64,000 nt of DNA from JAZRWQ01 sp045541395 (GCA_045541395.1 JAZQIZ010000024.1:1-64000); one strand, 5' to 3'; numbered from the stretch's first letter, positions 26,421 through 36,023 are shown. The notes: generated by a model from the letters alone, not told the origin. Program-made: numbers and translations.

Positions 26421-27575
26421 ATGGCAGAAGAACAATTATTCAGAACCGCCCTCAGCGGTTTCAATAAGGACGACGTTATTGCGTATATTGACGGAATAAA
26501 CCGTGCCGCTACTGAAAATCAGGAATGGTTTGACCGTCAGTCTAAAGCAATGGCTGAAACAATTAAAAAGCTTACAAAAGAAAATACTGCCCTTAAAGAT
26601 GCGGCTCAAGGTTCTGCTTTTGATTCAGATCTGGAACAGAAACTTATTAATGCCAATGAGATTATTGAAGAACTTAATTCACGTATCCTTGAACTTGAGC
26701 AGAATAATGCTCCTGCAGAGGATAACGAGGCTTTAGCACAGCTTAGGCAAGAGAAGGATAGTGTTGCTCTGAAACTTCGCCAGGCTTGTCAGCGCATTTA
26801 TGATGAGCAGAAGAAAAACGAAGTTCTTGCCAATGCAGTAGATGATCTGAAAAAACAGCTTGAAGGCGCTCAGTCTTCCGGCGAAGCAAATGAACTTAAG
26901 GATCAGGTTGCGCTTCTTTCTGCTCAGCTGGAGGAGGCAAAGGCGGCAAACGAGCTTTCTGAGCCTGTAGCACTCCAGAGGGAGCTTGCATCTGTTGAAG
27001 CTCAGGCGGCCCGTCAGATAGAAGAGCTTACCGCTCAGAACCGCCAGCTTACAAGCCGTCTTACTCTTTTACAGGCGCAGGCAAATGCAAGCGCTCAGTC
27101 TGCCCGTCTCAGTTCCAACGGAATTTATTCCACAGTAGGCTCTTCCGAAGAACTTGATAAGGCAAAAGAAAGAATCCAGGCCCTTGAAGATCAGGCGAGA
27201 AGACTTGAAGCTGAAAACGAAAGGCTTCGCAGGAACGCCGATATTTCCAAAGATGAACTTCAGATCATTCAGGATAAGGCCCGTCTTTATGACGATATTA
27301 AAAATAACGTTGCTAAAATAGTTGAGGATGCTCGCAGAAAAGCCGCAGATATGATAAAAGACGCGGAGATATCCAGTAGGGAAACTATGGATGAAGGTCT
27401 TGCTGTTCTTTCTCAGATGCAGAGAAGGATCCGTAATATGCAGGATGAGCTGGAAGATGCGCGCAGAGTTTATAATGATGCATCTTTAGGTATGATGAGT
27501 ATGCTCAACAGTTTAGGTGATTCTATCAGCATTACCGATAACCATCTTATTTCGATATTGGGCACACAGGAATAA
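26421..27575 (+). CDS. DivIVA-like coiled-coil protein
   Basis: 384 residues. The first 35 residues resemble the DivIVA/GpsB N-terminal membrane-curvature domain (FRTALSGFNKDDVIAYIDGIN). The rest is almost wholly coiled coil rich in Glu, Gln, Ala and Leu, from about residue 45 to 345. DivIVA-type proteins mark cell poles and septa and recruit division or wall-growth factors in Gram-positives. It is monocistronic, with its own promoter and a strong terminator. Precise orthology cannot be set from sequence alone. Confidence 0.82.
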   Translation: MAEEQLFRTALSGFNKDDVIAYIDGINRAATENQEWFDRQSKAMAETIKKLTKENTALKDAAQGSAFDSDLEQKLINANEIIEELNSRILELEQNNAPAEDNEALAQLRQEKDSVALKLRQACQRIYDEQKKNEVLANAVDDLKKQLEGAQSSGEANELKDQVALLSAQLEEAKAANELSEPVALQRELASVEAQAARQIEELTAQNRQLTSRLTLLQAQANASAQSARLSSNGIYSTVGSSEELDKAKERIQALEDQARRLEAENERLRRNADISKDELQIIQDKARLYDDIKNNVAKIVEDARRKAADMIKDAEISSRETMDEGLAVLSQMQRRIRNMQDELEDARRVYNDASLGMMSMLNSLGDSISITDNHLISILGTQE

Positions 27576-27583
27576 AAGAATAT

Positions 27584-27620
27584 AAAGACCTTCTCGGTAA
27601 GGAGAAGGTCTTTTTTTTCT
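27584..27620 (+). terminator. Terminator after the DivIVA-like gene
   Basis: AAAGACCTTCTC at 27584-27595 pairs with its complement at 27602-27613 and runs into eight T. Confidence 0.92.
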
Positions 27621-27863
27621 TTGTAATGTGTTTTGCAAACAGCCTGCCGCATTGCGTTAATACTCCCGGTATTTAATAATGCTTACGCTATTAAATATTA
27701 TAGTAAGTCCGTAAAATTTGCTTGATGGTTCATGGATTAATTGAAACCTTAAAAAGGGTAAAATCAGGTGCAGTATAGCTAAATTTTCTCCTGTTTAAAA
27801 GGGTGCAAATTTGTGCAAATTGCTATAAAAATATGAATAAAGGTATAATTTTTAGATTATTAA
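27621..27863. other. Intergenic stretch without a gene
   Basis: No credible coding frame. It holds a weak AT-rich hairpin at 27670-27697 (ATTTAATA/TATTAAAT) and two direct copies of GTGCAAATT at 27803-27811 and 27813-27821, one helical turn apart and about 50 bases upstream of the next promoter. Confidence 0.6.
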
Positions 27864-27892
27864 TTGACAAAACTCAAATTTTATACTATACT
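27864..27892 (+). promoter_or_regulatory. Strong promoter for the small lipoprotein
   Basis: Consensus TTGACA at 27864-27869, 17-base spacer, TATACT at 27887-27892. Confidence 0.8.
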
Positions 27893-27949
27893 TTATAAAG
27901 ATTGAAAAATCCTATTATTGATTATTATTTTTAAAGAGAGGAAAAAAAT

Positions 27950-28279
27950 ATGAACAAGAAGGTTATTGCTGTACTTTTAGTACTTATGCTCGCTTTATCT
28001 ATGCTCCTCACAGGCTGCGCTTATGATGAAGTAACTGAAGACGAAATCGGTCCTATCGCTGAGTGGTATTTCGACAGAGATTTCGAAGGTGCTGATTTTA
28101 CCTACGAAAGAAATGAAGATAAGATCATCAACTCTAAGGATGCTTACATTGTAACAGGTACTTCCGAAACCGGTTCTACTTTTACTATCGGTATTCTTAA
28201 GGATGGCTCTGCTGTTTATGAATACGGTATTGCTTCCGGTAAGGCACAGCGTATTGGTACTACCACAGTTGTTGACTAA
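27950..28279 (+). CDS. Small lipoprotein of unknown function
   Basis: 109 residues. A lipoprotein signal peptide with lipobox LLTGC (Cys at about 24) leads to a small acidic domain of about 85 residues (EWYFDRDFEGADFTY, then beta-prone segments). I do not recognise the domain. GAGAGG upstream, a near-consensus promoter and a strong terminator suggest a well-expressed monocistronic gene. Confidence 0.82.
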   Translation: MNKKVIAVLLVLMLALSMLLTGCAYDEVTEDEIGPIAEWYFDRDFEGADFTYERNEDKIINSKDAYIVTGTSETGSTFTIGILKDGSAVYEYGIASGKAQRIGTTTVVD

Positions 28280-28291
28280 TTTATAGTTTAT

Positions 28292-28323
28292 AAACGGTGC
28301 TTCCTATGGGAGCACCGTTTTTT
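28292..28323 (+). terminator. Terminator after the small lipoprotein gene
   Basis: AAACGGTGCT at 28292-28301 pairs with AGCACCGTTT at 28311-28320, followed by T. Confidence 0.85.
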
Positions 28324-28357
28324 AATATTTCAAGGAATATGCCAGGAGGATATAAAT

Positions 28358-29062
28358 ATGAATAAAATCGTTTTGATAACCGGCGCATCCGAAGGATATG
28401 GAAAGGCAACAGCCAAGGCCTTTAAAGAAAACGGTGATACCGTTGTTATTGCTTCAAGAAATATCAATAAACTTGAAGCTGCTGCTGCAGAGACAGGCGC
28501 TGACGCTATATTGCAGATGGACGTTACTTTGCCTGAAGACTGGGATAAGGCGGTTGCTTTTATGAGGGAAAAGTATGGCAGAGTAGATATTCTTGTTAAT
28601 AATGCCGGCGGTGGCATTGCGATCAAAGAAGTTGATAGTCTTACTGTAGAGGAAATTGACAGTACAATAAAGCTTAATCTTAACAGCGTGATTTACGGAT
28701 GCCGTGCCTTTGCCGATACAATGAAGGCGCAAAAGGAAGGCACTATGATAAATATTTCTTCCGTCTGCGCAAGACAGTGCTGGCCTACCTGGAGCGTGTA
28801 TGCAGCTGCAAAGGCCGGTGTTCTTAATTTTTCAAAGGGTATGTATCTTGAAATGCAGCCCTACAACGTAAGGGTTTCCTGTGTTGTGCCCTCCTCTGCC
28901 AGTACAGGCTTCCAGAAAGCCTGCGGCATTGGTGAAACGACCGACCGGCTTCTGCCTGAGGATATTGCTCAGACAGTATTGTACGTTGCAAACCTTCCTC
29001 AGAGGGCCGTTGTTGAGGACGTTACCGTATGGGGTATCGATAAGCAGGTAAATCCTTTATAA
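28358..29062 (+). CDS. Short-chain dehydrogenase/reductase
   Basis: 234 residues of the classical SDR family. The NAD(P)-binding motif ITGASEGYGKA is at 7-17, NNAGGG near 83, and the catalytic Ser/Tyr/Lys in ISSVCARQ and YAAAKAG. CAGGAGG precedes the ATG. It is ten bases from the FAD oxidoreductase gene, so the two probably act on the same substrate, perhaps a sugar or polyol. No promoter is visible between the preceding terminator and the start, so read-through from the lipoprotein gene is possible. Confidence 0.85.
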   Translation: MNKIVLITGASEGYGKATAKAFKENGDTVVIASRNINKLEAAAAETGADAILQMDVTLPEDWDKAVAFMREKYGRVDILVNNAGGGIAIKEVDSLTVEEIDSTIKLNLNSVIYGCRAFADTMKAQKEGTMINISSVCARQCWPTWSVYAAAKAGVLNFSKGMYLEMQPYNVRVSCVVPSSASTGFQKACGIGETTDRLLPEDIAQTVLYVANLPQRAVVEDVTVWGIDKQVNPL

Positions 29063-29072
29063 GAGGTAGATC

Positions 29073-31049
29073 ATGAGTAAGATATTCATAGAGGCAGAAA
29101 GTTTTGATAACAAGGGCGGTTGGTTTGTAGAAACACAGTCCATGGAGGAGCTTCATTCTGCATATCTTATGGCACACGGAATGGGTGTTGCGGTTGATGA
29201 TGCAAAAACAAGCTTCACTGCGCCTGCGGGGCAGTATGCCGTATGGGCTCTCACAAGGGACTGGACTGCCGTATGGAACGTTAAAGACAGTGCCGGTAAG
29301 TTTAAAATTGCTGTAAACAGCGAAGTTCTGCCTGAGATTTTAGGTACAAACGGCAAGGACTGGGCCTGGCAAAAGGCAGGGGTCACTACCTTGAAAGAAG
29401 GTCTTAACGAAATATTCCTTAAAGATCTGACCGGCTTTAATGGCAGAGTAGATGCCATATATTTAACAGATGAAGGCGATATTCCTCCTTCGGACCAAAA
29501 TGCTGTTGACCTTATGCGCAAGGAACTTGGCTGGAAGGAGATCATAAACGTTGAAACAGAGTATGATCTTCTTGTTGCAGGCGGCGGTATTGCAGGAATT
29601 TGCCTTGCACTTTCAAGTGCAAGAGGCGGAGCCAAAACAATACTTATTCATGACCGCGAGATTTTAGGCGGTTGCAATAGCTCCGAGGTCCGCGTTTGCC
29701 TTGGCGGGCAGATAAACGTTGGTCCTTACCCGAAACTTGGCAATGTGGTTAAAGAAATTGCGCCCATTATGGGCAATCCCCGTATTTTTGACGGGGCCTA
29801 CTATGAGGATGACCGCAAAAAATTTGCCTTTTCTCTTATGAAAGGGTCGGGTATGCCTTATACAAGCGAGCTTGTTTTGAATGAACGCGTAACCGATATA
29901 GAAAAAAGCGAAAACAGAATATCTGCTGTTATTACTACCAATACCTTAAGCGGCAAGAAAAAACGCTATATTTTTAAGAATGTTGCCGATTGCACAGGGG
30001 ATGGTATTATTGCCCGTCTTGCAGGCTGTGAAACTATGTACGGCAGAGAAGAAAAGGCCCGATTCAATGAGCTCCTTGCTCCTGTGCGCCACGAGAATAT
30101 CGTTATGGGCCATTCGATCCGCTGGTATTCGGAGGAAAAGGAAAATGAAGCGCCTTTCCCTGATATACAATGGAATCTCGGCCTTGATGATAATACCTGT
30201 TTTAACGTATTTGACGGTGACTGGGAGCAGGAAACAGGCTTTAGAAGGGATATGATCCATGAAACAGAGTATATCCGTGATTACGGTCTGCGGGCCATAT
30301 ATTCTAACTGGGCTTACCAGAAACACTATCATAAGGACAAAGAAAAATATAAAAACCGCGCATTAAAGTGGGTATCACCAATTGGCGGAAAAAGAGAAAG
30401 CTGCAGGGTAGTAGGCGAATATATTCTTACTCAAAATGATATCGATGAGAGAATAATCCATCCCGATGCTTCTGCTTGTATGTCCTGGAGTATAGATATG
30501 CATTTCCCTGAGCCTGATAACGAAGCCGCTTTTGAAGAGCCCTTTAAATCATACGCTTATCATAGGGGAATTGTTGAGCCGTATCCAATTCCATACCGTT
30601 GTACCGTGGCAAAAGACGTTGAAAATTTGTTTCTGGGCGGAAGAATAGTTAGCTGCAGTCACGTGGCATTTTCCTCTCTCAGAGTAATGCGTACCTTAGG
30701 TGCCTTAGGTGAGGTTTCCGGTATGGCGGCGGCAATATGCGCAAAAAGGAACTGTACCCCTAAGGAGGTATACACAGAATACCTTGATGAACTAATTGCG
30801 GCAATGAAAAACGGCGTTGTTATACCCGATGCATTTGCCTGTACCTGCGGTGTAGAGGAAGCATATCATTTTAAGGATATCGGCTGGTTGTATCTGCGGG
30901 ATTTTCAGGGCAGATGGTACTTGTGTGACAGTCCCGACAGAATGGATAAGTTTATGCGCGGCATAGAGAATATTGGAGTTACCCATCAAAATCCGTATCC
31001 GCCTGATATGAAGTTTAATGAGACTCCGGAGGAAATGAAATTCCAGTAA
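29073..31049 (+). CDS. FAD-dependent oxidoreductase with N-terminal beta domain
   Basis: 658 residues. Residues 1 to about 145 form a beta-rich module of the kind seen fused to sugar-acting enzymes. From about 158 an FAD-binding domain begins (YDLLVAGGGIAGICLALSSARGGAKT, split here as the GxGxxG motif AGGGIAG). It is followed by NSSEVRVCLGG, typical of the FAD_oxidored (PF12831) group. The N-terminal module may bind substrate. There is no signal peptide. Likely partner of the SDR upstream in one transcript ending at a strong terminator. Substrate unknown. Confidence 0.82.
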   Translation: MSKIFIEAESFDNKGGWFVETQSMEELHSAYLMAHGMGVAVDDAKTSFTAPAGQYAVWALTRDWTAVWNVKDSAGKFKIAVNSEVLPEILGTNGKDWAWQKAGVTTLKEGLNEIFLKDLTGFNGRVDAIYLTDEGDIPPSDQNAVDLMRKELGWKEIINVETEYDLLVAGGGIAGICLALSSARGGAKTILIHDREILGGCNSSEVRVCLGGQINVGPYPKLGNVVKEIAPIMGNPRIFDGAYYEDDRKKFAFSLMKGSGMPYTSELVLNERVTDIEKSENRISAVITTNTLSGKKKRYIFKNVADCTGDGIIARLAGCETMYGREEKARFNELLAPVRHENIVMGHSIRWYSEEKENEAPFPDIQWNLGLDDNTCFNVFDGDWEQETGFRRDMIHETEYIRDYGLRAIYSNWAYQKHYHKDKEKYKNRALKWVSPIGGKRESCRVVGEYILTQNDIDERIIHPDASACMSWSIDMHFPEPDNEAAFEEPFKSYAYHRGIVEPYPIPYRCTVAKDVENLFLGGRIVSCSHVAFSSLRVMRTLGALGEVSGMAAAICAKRNCTPKEVYTEYLDELIAAMKNGVVIPDAFACTCGVEEAYHFKDIGWLYLRDFQGRWYLCDSPDRMDKFMRGIENIGVTHQNPYPPDMKFNETPEEMKFQ

Positions 31050-31088
31050 AAAAGAAGGAGAAAGTTTTGGCTTTCTCCTTCTTTTTTA
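31048..31088 (+). terminator. Terminator after the FAD oxidoreductase gene
   Basis: 17-base arms at 31048-31064 and 31071-31087 overlapping the stop codon, with a T run. Confidence 0.92.
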
Positions 31089-31099
31089 TAAAAAATTCA

Positions 31100-31128
31100 T
31101 TGTAATTAAGATATGTAAGTAGTATAAT
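31100..31128 (+). promoter_or_regulatory. Promoter for the LCP gene
   Basis: TTGTAA at 31100-31105, 17-base spacer, TATAAT at 31123-31128. Confidence 0.7.
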
Positions 31129-31162
31129 ATATTCTGTATTGATATGTTTAGGAGAATGTATA

Positions 31163-32596
31163 ATGGCAAACGATTTTGATGATGATATAGTTGAACGTTA
31201 TCTGCATATGGATGACAATAAAACCAAGACGGACGCCCTATTTGATAAAATAAATAAAAGCAGTGTAAAGCGCGCGTCAAAACGCACAACAGCACCAAAG
31301 ACTGAAGCATCCGTAAGCTATACAAAAGAAGAGGACGAGCAGGTTAAATCTTCTGTTTTGGCCCTGTCTATTATGGAGAAGCTTTCAAGCACTGAAAGCG
31401 ATATTGAAGAGCTTCCCGTTACTGAAGATGCCTCCGTTTTAGAAGATGCCTCCGTTTTTGAAGATGTCGCAGAAGCGCCGGAAATACTTCCGGAACCTAA
31501 TGAGTACGATATCACAGCCGAGCTTCCCAATAGTATCGAAAGTCACACCCAGGCAATAAAAAAACTGAAAGAGCAGAGAATGGCTAAAAAAATAAAAAAG
31601 AGAAAAAGGATCCAGGCTATAGCTTTAAGTATAGGAACCTTCATTATGGTATTCGTTATTGGCGCCGTTGCTATTGTGTATCATTACTTTGGCGGTCTTA
31701 ACGTAAATAATATTAACGAAGCAAATCTTGGAGTCAATGAGGATCTGTATTCGAGTATTGAACAGATCAATCCCAGCTTAACTAAAATAACCAATATAGC
31801 TCTCTTTGGAATCGATGCCCGTGAGGGGGATACTGAAAGCCGTTCTGATGCGGTTATGGTAATGAGCATTAATCCTATTGCTAATAAGATCAAGCTTATT
31901 TCGGTAATGAGAGACAGTTATGTTTATATTGACGGCATAGGCAATGATAAACTGACTCATGCGTATTATTATGGTGGCCCTGAGCTTACTATCAAAACAT
32001 TAAATACTAACTTTAATTTAAATATTACCGATTACGTTACTGTTGATTTTGGTTCTATGGCTCAAGCTATCGACGCCCTGGGTGGCGTATACGTGGATGT
32101 TGAAGAGGAAGAGGTTTATTATCTTAACCACAATTGCCGGGAGATCAATAAATCCTATGAGGACCTTACTGAATACGGCCACATTTTGCTTAACGGTGAA
32201 CGTGCCGTTGGCTATGCCCGTATCCGCGCTATAGACGGAGATCAGCAGCGCACCGGTAGACAGCGTGAGGTTGTAATGGCGGCCTTTGACAGAGTGAAGG
32301 AAATGAGCATTACCGAGCTTCCCGGTCTTGCCAAAACGGTTATTCCTATGATAGAAACATCCCTCAGTTACGGCGAAATAGTTTCTTATTTGCCTATGAT
32401 GGTCAATGATCTTACTATGGATCAGGCTATGATACCCGGTACTTATGATTATCCTCACGATGCTATGATAGACGGAGTTTACTATCTGGAGTACGATCTT
32501 GAAACCGCTGCAGGCCATATTTTTGATTTTATCTACAATGATATTCACCCTGAAACCGATCCTTCTACACTTGAAACCGAAGATTATACTGAATAA
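31163..32596 (+). CDS. LytR-CpsA-Psr (LCP) family cell-wall glycopolymer ligase
   Basis: 477 residues from the ATG at 31163, chosen because AGGAG lies eight bases upstream (an in-frame TTG at 31139 has none). About 160 cytoplasmic, acidic residues precede one membrane helix (AIALSIGTFIMVFVIGAVAIVYH) and an extracellular LCP domain with NIALFGIDARE, SDAVMVMSIN, SVMRDSYV, and the Arg-rich GYARIRAIDGDQQRTGRQREV. LCP enzymes attach teichoic acid-like or capsular polymers to peptidoglycan. The cytoplasmic part contains a six-residue tandem repeat (EDASVL/EDASVF, 31424-31459). Confidence 0.92.
   Translation: MANDFDDDIVERYLHMDDNKTKTDALFDKINKSSVKRASKRTTAPKTEASVSYTKEEDEQVKSSVLALSIMEKLSSTESDIEELPVTEDASVLEDASVFEDVAEAPEILPEPNEYDITAELPNSIESHTQAIKKLKEQRMAKKIKKRKRIQAIALSIGTFIMVFVIGAVAIVYHYFGGLNVNNINEANLGVNEDLYSSIEQINPSLTKITNIALFGIDAREGDTESRSDAVMVMSINPIANKIKLISVMRDSYVYIDGIGNDKLTHAYYYGGPELTIKTLNTNFNLNITDYVTVDFGSMAQAIDALGGVYVDVEEEEVYYLNHNCREINKSYEDLTEYGHILLNGERAVGYARIRAIDGDQQRTGRQREVVMAAFDRVKEMSITELPGLAKTVIPMIETSLSYGEIVSYLPMMVNDLTMDQAMIPGTYDYPHDAMIDGVYYLEYDLETAAGHIFDFIYNDIHPETDPSTLETEDYTE
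31424..31459 (+). repeat. 18-bp in-frame tandem repeat inside the LCP gene
   Basis: Two copies of GAAGATGCCTCCGTTTT plus one variable base, encoding EDASVL and EDASVF in the cytoplasmic acidic segment; a likely slippage site. Confidence 0.85.
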
Positions 32597-32613
32597 GAAC
32601 AGGAGAAAAGAAA

Positions 32614-33951
32614 ATGAAAAAAAACCGTCGTTTGTTTGTACTTTCTATTGATGCCTGGGTTTGCGAGGATATGGAGTATGTTAAAAATCTGCCCAACTTT
32701 AAAAGAATTCTTGATGGCTGCTCCTGGGTAAAGAAGGTTGAAACCGTTTATCCTTCTCTTACATATCCCTGTCACGTTTCCATGTGTACAGGCGCTTGGC
32801 CCGATAAGCACGGTATTTATAATAATGAAGTCGATGATTTCACTCAGAAGACTCCTACGTGGAACTGGTTCAGTAAGGATATAAAGGTTAAAACAATATT
32901 CGATGTTGCAAAAAAAGCAGGTTATACCACCGCTTCGGTTCATTGGCCTGTTCAGTGCGGCAATAAGAAAATTGATTATCTTGTGCCTGAAATATGGATG
33001 CATGAAGGCTGTGGAGCTAAGGATTTTACCGCCCTTTTAAAGAAGCACGGAGCTAACGCAAGTGTGCTTGAGATTGCTAAAAGCCATTTTGATATTTATA
33101 ACGGCGATGCGGTTCATCCCCGTATGGATAACTTCGCAATGGCTTGCGCCTGCGATATTATTGAAAAGTACGCTCCCGAGGTTATGTTTGTTCATGACGC
33201 AAGAGTAGACGGCGCCCGTCACTCCTCCGGCATTTTTACCGATAAAGTCAATAAGGCCTTGGAGGACGTGGATAAATGGCTGGGAAAAATAATTAAAGCT
33301 ATGGAAAAGGCCGGCGTTTATGAGCAGACCGACATCGTACTCACCTCAGACCACGGTCAGATTAATATAGTAAGATCTCTTTCTCCCAACGTAGTATTTG
33401 CCGATAACGGCCTTATTACGGTTGACGAAGAGGGGAAGGTAGTGGATTATAAAGCATATATTAAATCTGCCGCTCTTTCTGCTCACGTTTTCTTAAAGGA
33501 TCCCGAAAACGAAGATGATAAGCAGATGGTGTACAGTATGCTTAACGCTATGTGCAAGGAAGGCATTTACGGTATAAGCCGTGTGCTCACCGAAGCAGAA
33601 GCTAAGGAGCTGTTCAGGCTTGAAGGCCCCTTTGATTTCGTTATTGAAACTGACGGTTATACCACCTTCGGTGATTCCTGGATCCGCCCTATGGTAGGCG
33701 GTCTTACTGATGAAGAGTTGTTCACTGCCTATAAATATGGCAGGGCAACTCACGGCCATATGCCCAAGAAGGGCCCTCAACCTACAGTCATTTTCAAAGG
33801 TCCTCATTTTGCAAAGGGTGTAACTATTGAAAACGGCGTAATTGTTGATCAGGCTCCTACCTACGCAAAGCTTTTGGGCCTTGAGCTTCCCGATGCCGAC
33901 GGTAAGGCAATAGAAAGCTTTATTGTTGATGAAATAAGAACCGTAAGATAA
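32614..33951 (+). CDS. Alkaline phosphatase-superfamily phosphodiesterase/nucleotide pyrophosphatase
   Basis: 445 residues. Type I phosphodiesterase/nucleotide pyrophosphatase fold with two-metal site: SIDAWV (first Asp), the nucleophile Thr in YPSLTYPCHVSM, TSDHGQ (Asp/His), and ATHGHMP (His). No signal peptide, so a cytoplasmic enzyme hydrolysing phosphodiesters, nucleotides or sugar phosphates; the substrate is unclear. AGGAG precedes the ATG. It is 17 bases from the LCP gene and likely cotranscribed. Confidence 0.88.
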   Translation: MKKNRRLFVLSIDAWVCEDMEYVKNLPNFKRILDGCSWVKKVETVYPSLTYPCHVSMCTGAWPDKHGIYNNEVDDFTQKTPTWNWFSKDIKVKTIFDVAKKAGYTTASVHWPVQCGNKKIDYLVPEIWMHEGCGAKDFTALLKKHGANASVLEIAKSHFDIYNGDAVHPRMDNFAMACACDIIEKYAPEVMFVHDARVDGARHSSGIFTDKVNKALEDVDKWLGKIIKAMEKAGVYEQTDIVLTSDHGQINIVRSLSPNVVFADNGLITVDEEGKVVDYKAYIKSAALSAHVFLKDPENEDDKQMVYSMLNAMCKEGIYGISRVLTEAEAKELFRLEGPFDFVIETDGYTTFGDSWIRPMVGGLTDEELFTAYKYGRATHGHMPKKGPQPTVIFKGPHFAKGVTIENGVIVDQAPTYAKLLGLELPDADGKAIESFIVDEIRTVR

Positions 33952-33985
33952 AAAAATTGACCGAGCTTGCTCGGTCAATTTTTTT
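33952..33985. terminator. Bidirectional terminator between phosphodiesterase gene and nadE
   Basis: 14-base arms (AAAAATTGACCGAG at 33952-33965 and complement from 33970) with A and T runs on either side. Confidence 0.9.
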
Positions 33986-35891
33986 AAAGTTTTTCCGCCT
34001 GTCGCATCCAAAGCTCACTTACGGCGTCACTCGGCATCTTCCAGTCACCTCTTGGTGAGAGGGAAACAGAGCCAACCTTGGGGCCGTCAGGCACGCAGGA
34101 ACGCTTGAACTGTTGAATAAAGAAGCGGCGTATGAAGTTTTTAAGCCATTTCTTTAAGGTTTCTTCATCATATTTATCCTTAAAGGTTACCTTTGCTATT
34201 TCAAAAACCTTCTCAGGTGAATAGCCCCAACGGATAATGTAATATAAATAAAAATCGTGCAGCTCGTATGGGCCAACCAGATCCTCGGTCTTCTGAGAAA
34301 TTGTGTTTTCATCAGGAATGAGAAGTTCGGGGCTTATAGGTGTTTCAAGTATGCTTATAAGCACCTTCGAAAGCTCCTCATTTTCGCAGGTATCTGCAAA
34401 ATACTTAACAATGTATCTAATAAGGGTCTTGGGAATAGAAGCGTTAACGCTGTACATAGACATATGGTCGCCGTTATAGGTAGCCCAACCAAGCGCAAGC
34501 TCAGAAAGATCTCCCGTACCAACAACAAAGCCGTTTTCCATATTGGAAATATCCATAAGCACTTGAGTGCGCTCTCTTGCCTGTGCGTTTTCAAAGGTAA
34601 CGTCCTGTTTTTTGCCGTCGTGGCCTATATCCTCAAAATGGGCTCTTACGCTGTTTGAAATGTTTACAACACGCAAGGTTACCCCTAAAAGCTCGCACAG
34701 GGTTACAGCATTGTTTTTGGTATGATCGGTAGTTCCGAAGCAGGGCATTGTTACTGCAATAACGTCGGTTCTCGGGCGCTTCAAAATATCCATAGCTTTA
34801 ACTGCTACAAGCAGGGCAAGGGTACTGTCAAGCCCGCCGGAAATACCTATAACAACACTCTTTGCGTGGGCGTGAACAATTCTCTTTTTAAGACCTTGCG
34901 CCTGTATCATAAGCAATGATTCGCAACGCTTTTCTCTTACCTTATTACTTTCAGGTACAAAGGGAAGTTTTGAAAATTTTCTTGTTAGCTCGGTTTTTAA
35001 GGGAAGCATTGAAAACACAATAGTTTCATAGCCTTCGGGAATATCCGCAAAGGTATTTCTTCTTCTGCGCTCGTGCCATATTCTTAAAACGTCTATCTCT
35101 GTCTGTGCATAGCCATCTTCAAAGGGCTTTGCTTCTGCAAGCACGGTTCCTTCCTCGGCAATAATATTATGCCCTGCAAAAACAAGATCAGTAGTGGATT
35201 CACCTTCCCCGGCATCAGCATATACATAGCCGCAAACCAGCCTTCCCGATTGGGAAGTAACCAGCATTTTGCGGTAATCGTCCTTGCCAACAACCTCATT
35301 GCTTGCGCTTAAATTTAAAATAATTGCAGCGCCTGCCGCCGCCAGCTTACAGGAAGGAGGATATGGAGTCCAAAGGTCTTCGCAAACCTCAATGGCAAAG
35401 GTGAACTGATCGGTCTCGTTGCACTTGAAAATATATTTTGTGCCAAAGGGCACCTTCTGTTCCAGAAGGGTTATTGTACTGTTATTTTCGGGAGCAGGGG
35501 AGAAGTGCCTCAGCTCGGAAAACTCACCGTAGTTAGGAATATGGGTTTTGGGAACAACCCCTAAAATTTTACCTGACTGAATAACCGCGCCGCAGTTGTA
35601 AAGCTTATTGTTTACCGCCAAGGGCACGCCTACAACAGTAACCATATCATACTTGGTTGAGGCCTTTACTATCTGCGATAAAGCCTTTACAGCGCCGTCA
35701 AGCAGTACCTTCTGCAAAAAAAGATCACCGCAGGTGTAGCCTGTAATACAAAGCTCAGGCAAACAAAGAAGCCTTACTCCGCGGGCATTTGCATTATCCA
35801 TTATTTCAATAATTTTTTCTCCGTTATAACGGCAGTCTGCAACTCTTATTTCGGGTGTTGCTGCCGCTGTTTTAATGAATCCGTTTTTCAT
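33984..35891 (-). CDS. nadE: Glutamine-dependent NAD+ synthetase
   Basis: 635 residues in two domains. The N-terminal nitrilase-type glutaminase (about 1-280) has the Glu-Lys-Cys triad in CLPELCITG, PKTHIPNYGEF and EVCEDLW. The C-terminal NAD synthetase has the PP-loop VIGISGGLDSTLAL. It converts deamido-NAD to NAD using glutamine nitrogen. The ATG at 35891 has AGGGATG seven bases upstream; an in-frame TTG two codons earlier is inside the binding site. Length suits the two-domain form. Confidence 0.95.
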   Translation of the reverse strand: MKNGFIKTAAATPEIRVADCRYNGEKIIEIMDNANARGVRLLCLPELCITGYTCGDLFLQKVLLDGAVKALSQIVKASTKYDMVTVVGVPLAVNNKLYNCGAVIQSGKILGVVPKTHIPNYGEFSELRHFSPAPENNSTITLLEQKVPFGTKYIFKCNETDQFTFAIEVCEDLWTPYPPSCKLAAAGAAIILNLSASNEVVGKDDYRKMLVTSQSGRLVCGYVYADAGEGESTTDLVFAGHNIIAEEGTVLAEAKPFEDGYAQTEIDVLRIWHERRRRNTFADIPEGYETIVFSMLPLKTELTRKFSKLPFVPESNKVREKRCESLLMIQAQGLKKRIVHAHAKSVVIGISGGLDSTLALLVAVKAMDILKRPRTDVIAVTMPCFGTTDHTKNNAVTLCELLGVTLRVVNISNSVRAHFEDIGHDGKKQDVTFENAQARERTQVLMDISNMENGFVVGTGDLSELALGWATYNGDHMSMYSVNASIPKTLIRYIVKYFADTCENEELSKVLISILETPISPELLIPDENTISQKTEDLVGPYELHDFYLYYIIRWGYSPEKVFEIAKVTFKDKYDEETLKKWLKNFIRRFFIQQFKRSCVPDGPKVGSVSLSPRGDWKMPSDAVSELWMRQAEKL

Positions 35892-35925
35892 ATACAATCA
35901 TCCCTTTAGAATGTCTTTATAGTTT

Positions 35926-35954
35926 ATTATATCCTTATGGGTTGTTTTTTTCAA
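35926..35954 (-). promoter_or_regulatory. Promoter for nadE
   Basis: On the minus strand TTGAAA (35954-35949), 17-base spacer, TATAAT (35931-35926). Confidence 0.75.
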
Positions 35955-35973
35955 TAAAAATCGTAATATTTTT

Positions 35974-36007
35974 AAAAAAGTGCAGATGCTTTTAGCATCT
36001 GCACTTT
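35974..36007 (-). terminator. Terminator after rubrerythrin
   Basis: AAAGTGCAGATGC at 35977-35989 pairs with its complement at 35995-36007; T run on the minus strand. Confidence 0.88.
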
Positions 36008-36023
36008 CCTGTTTAAGGGGAAA

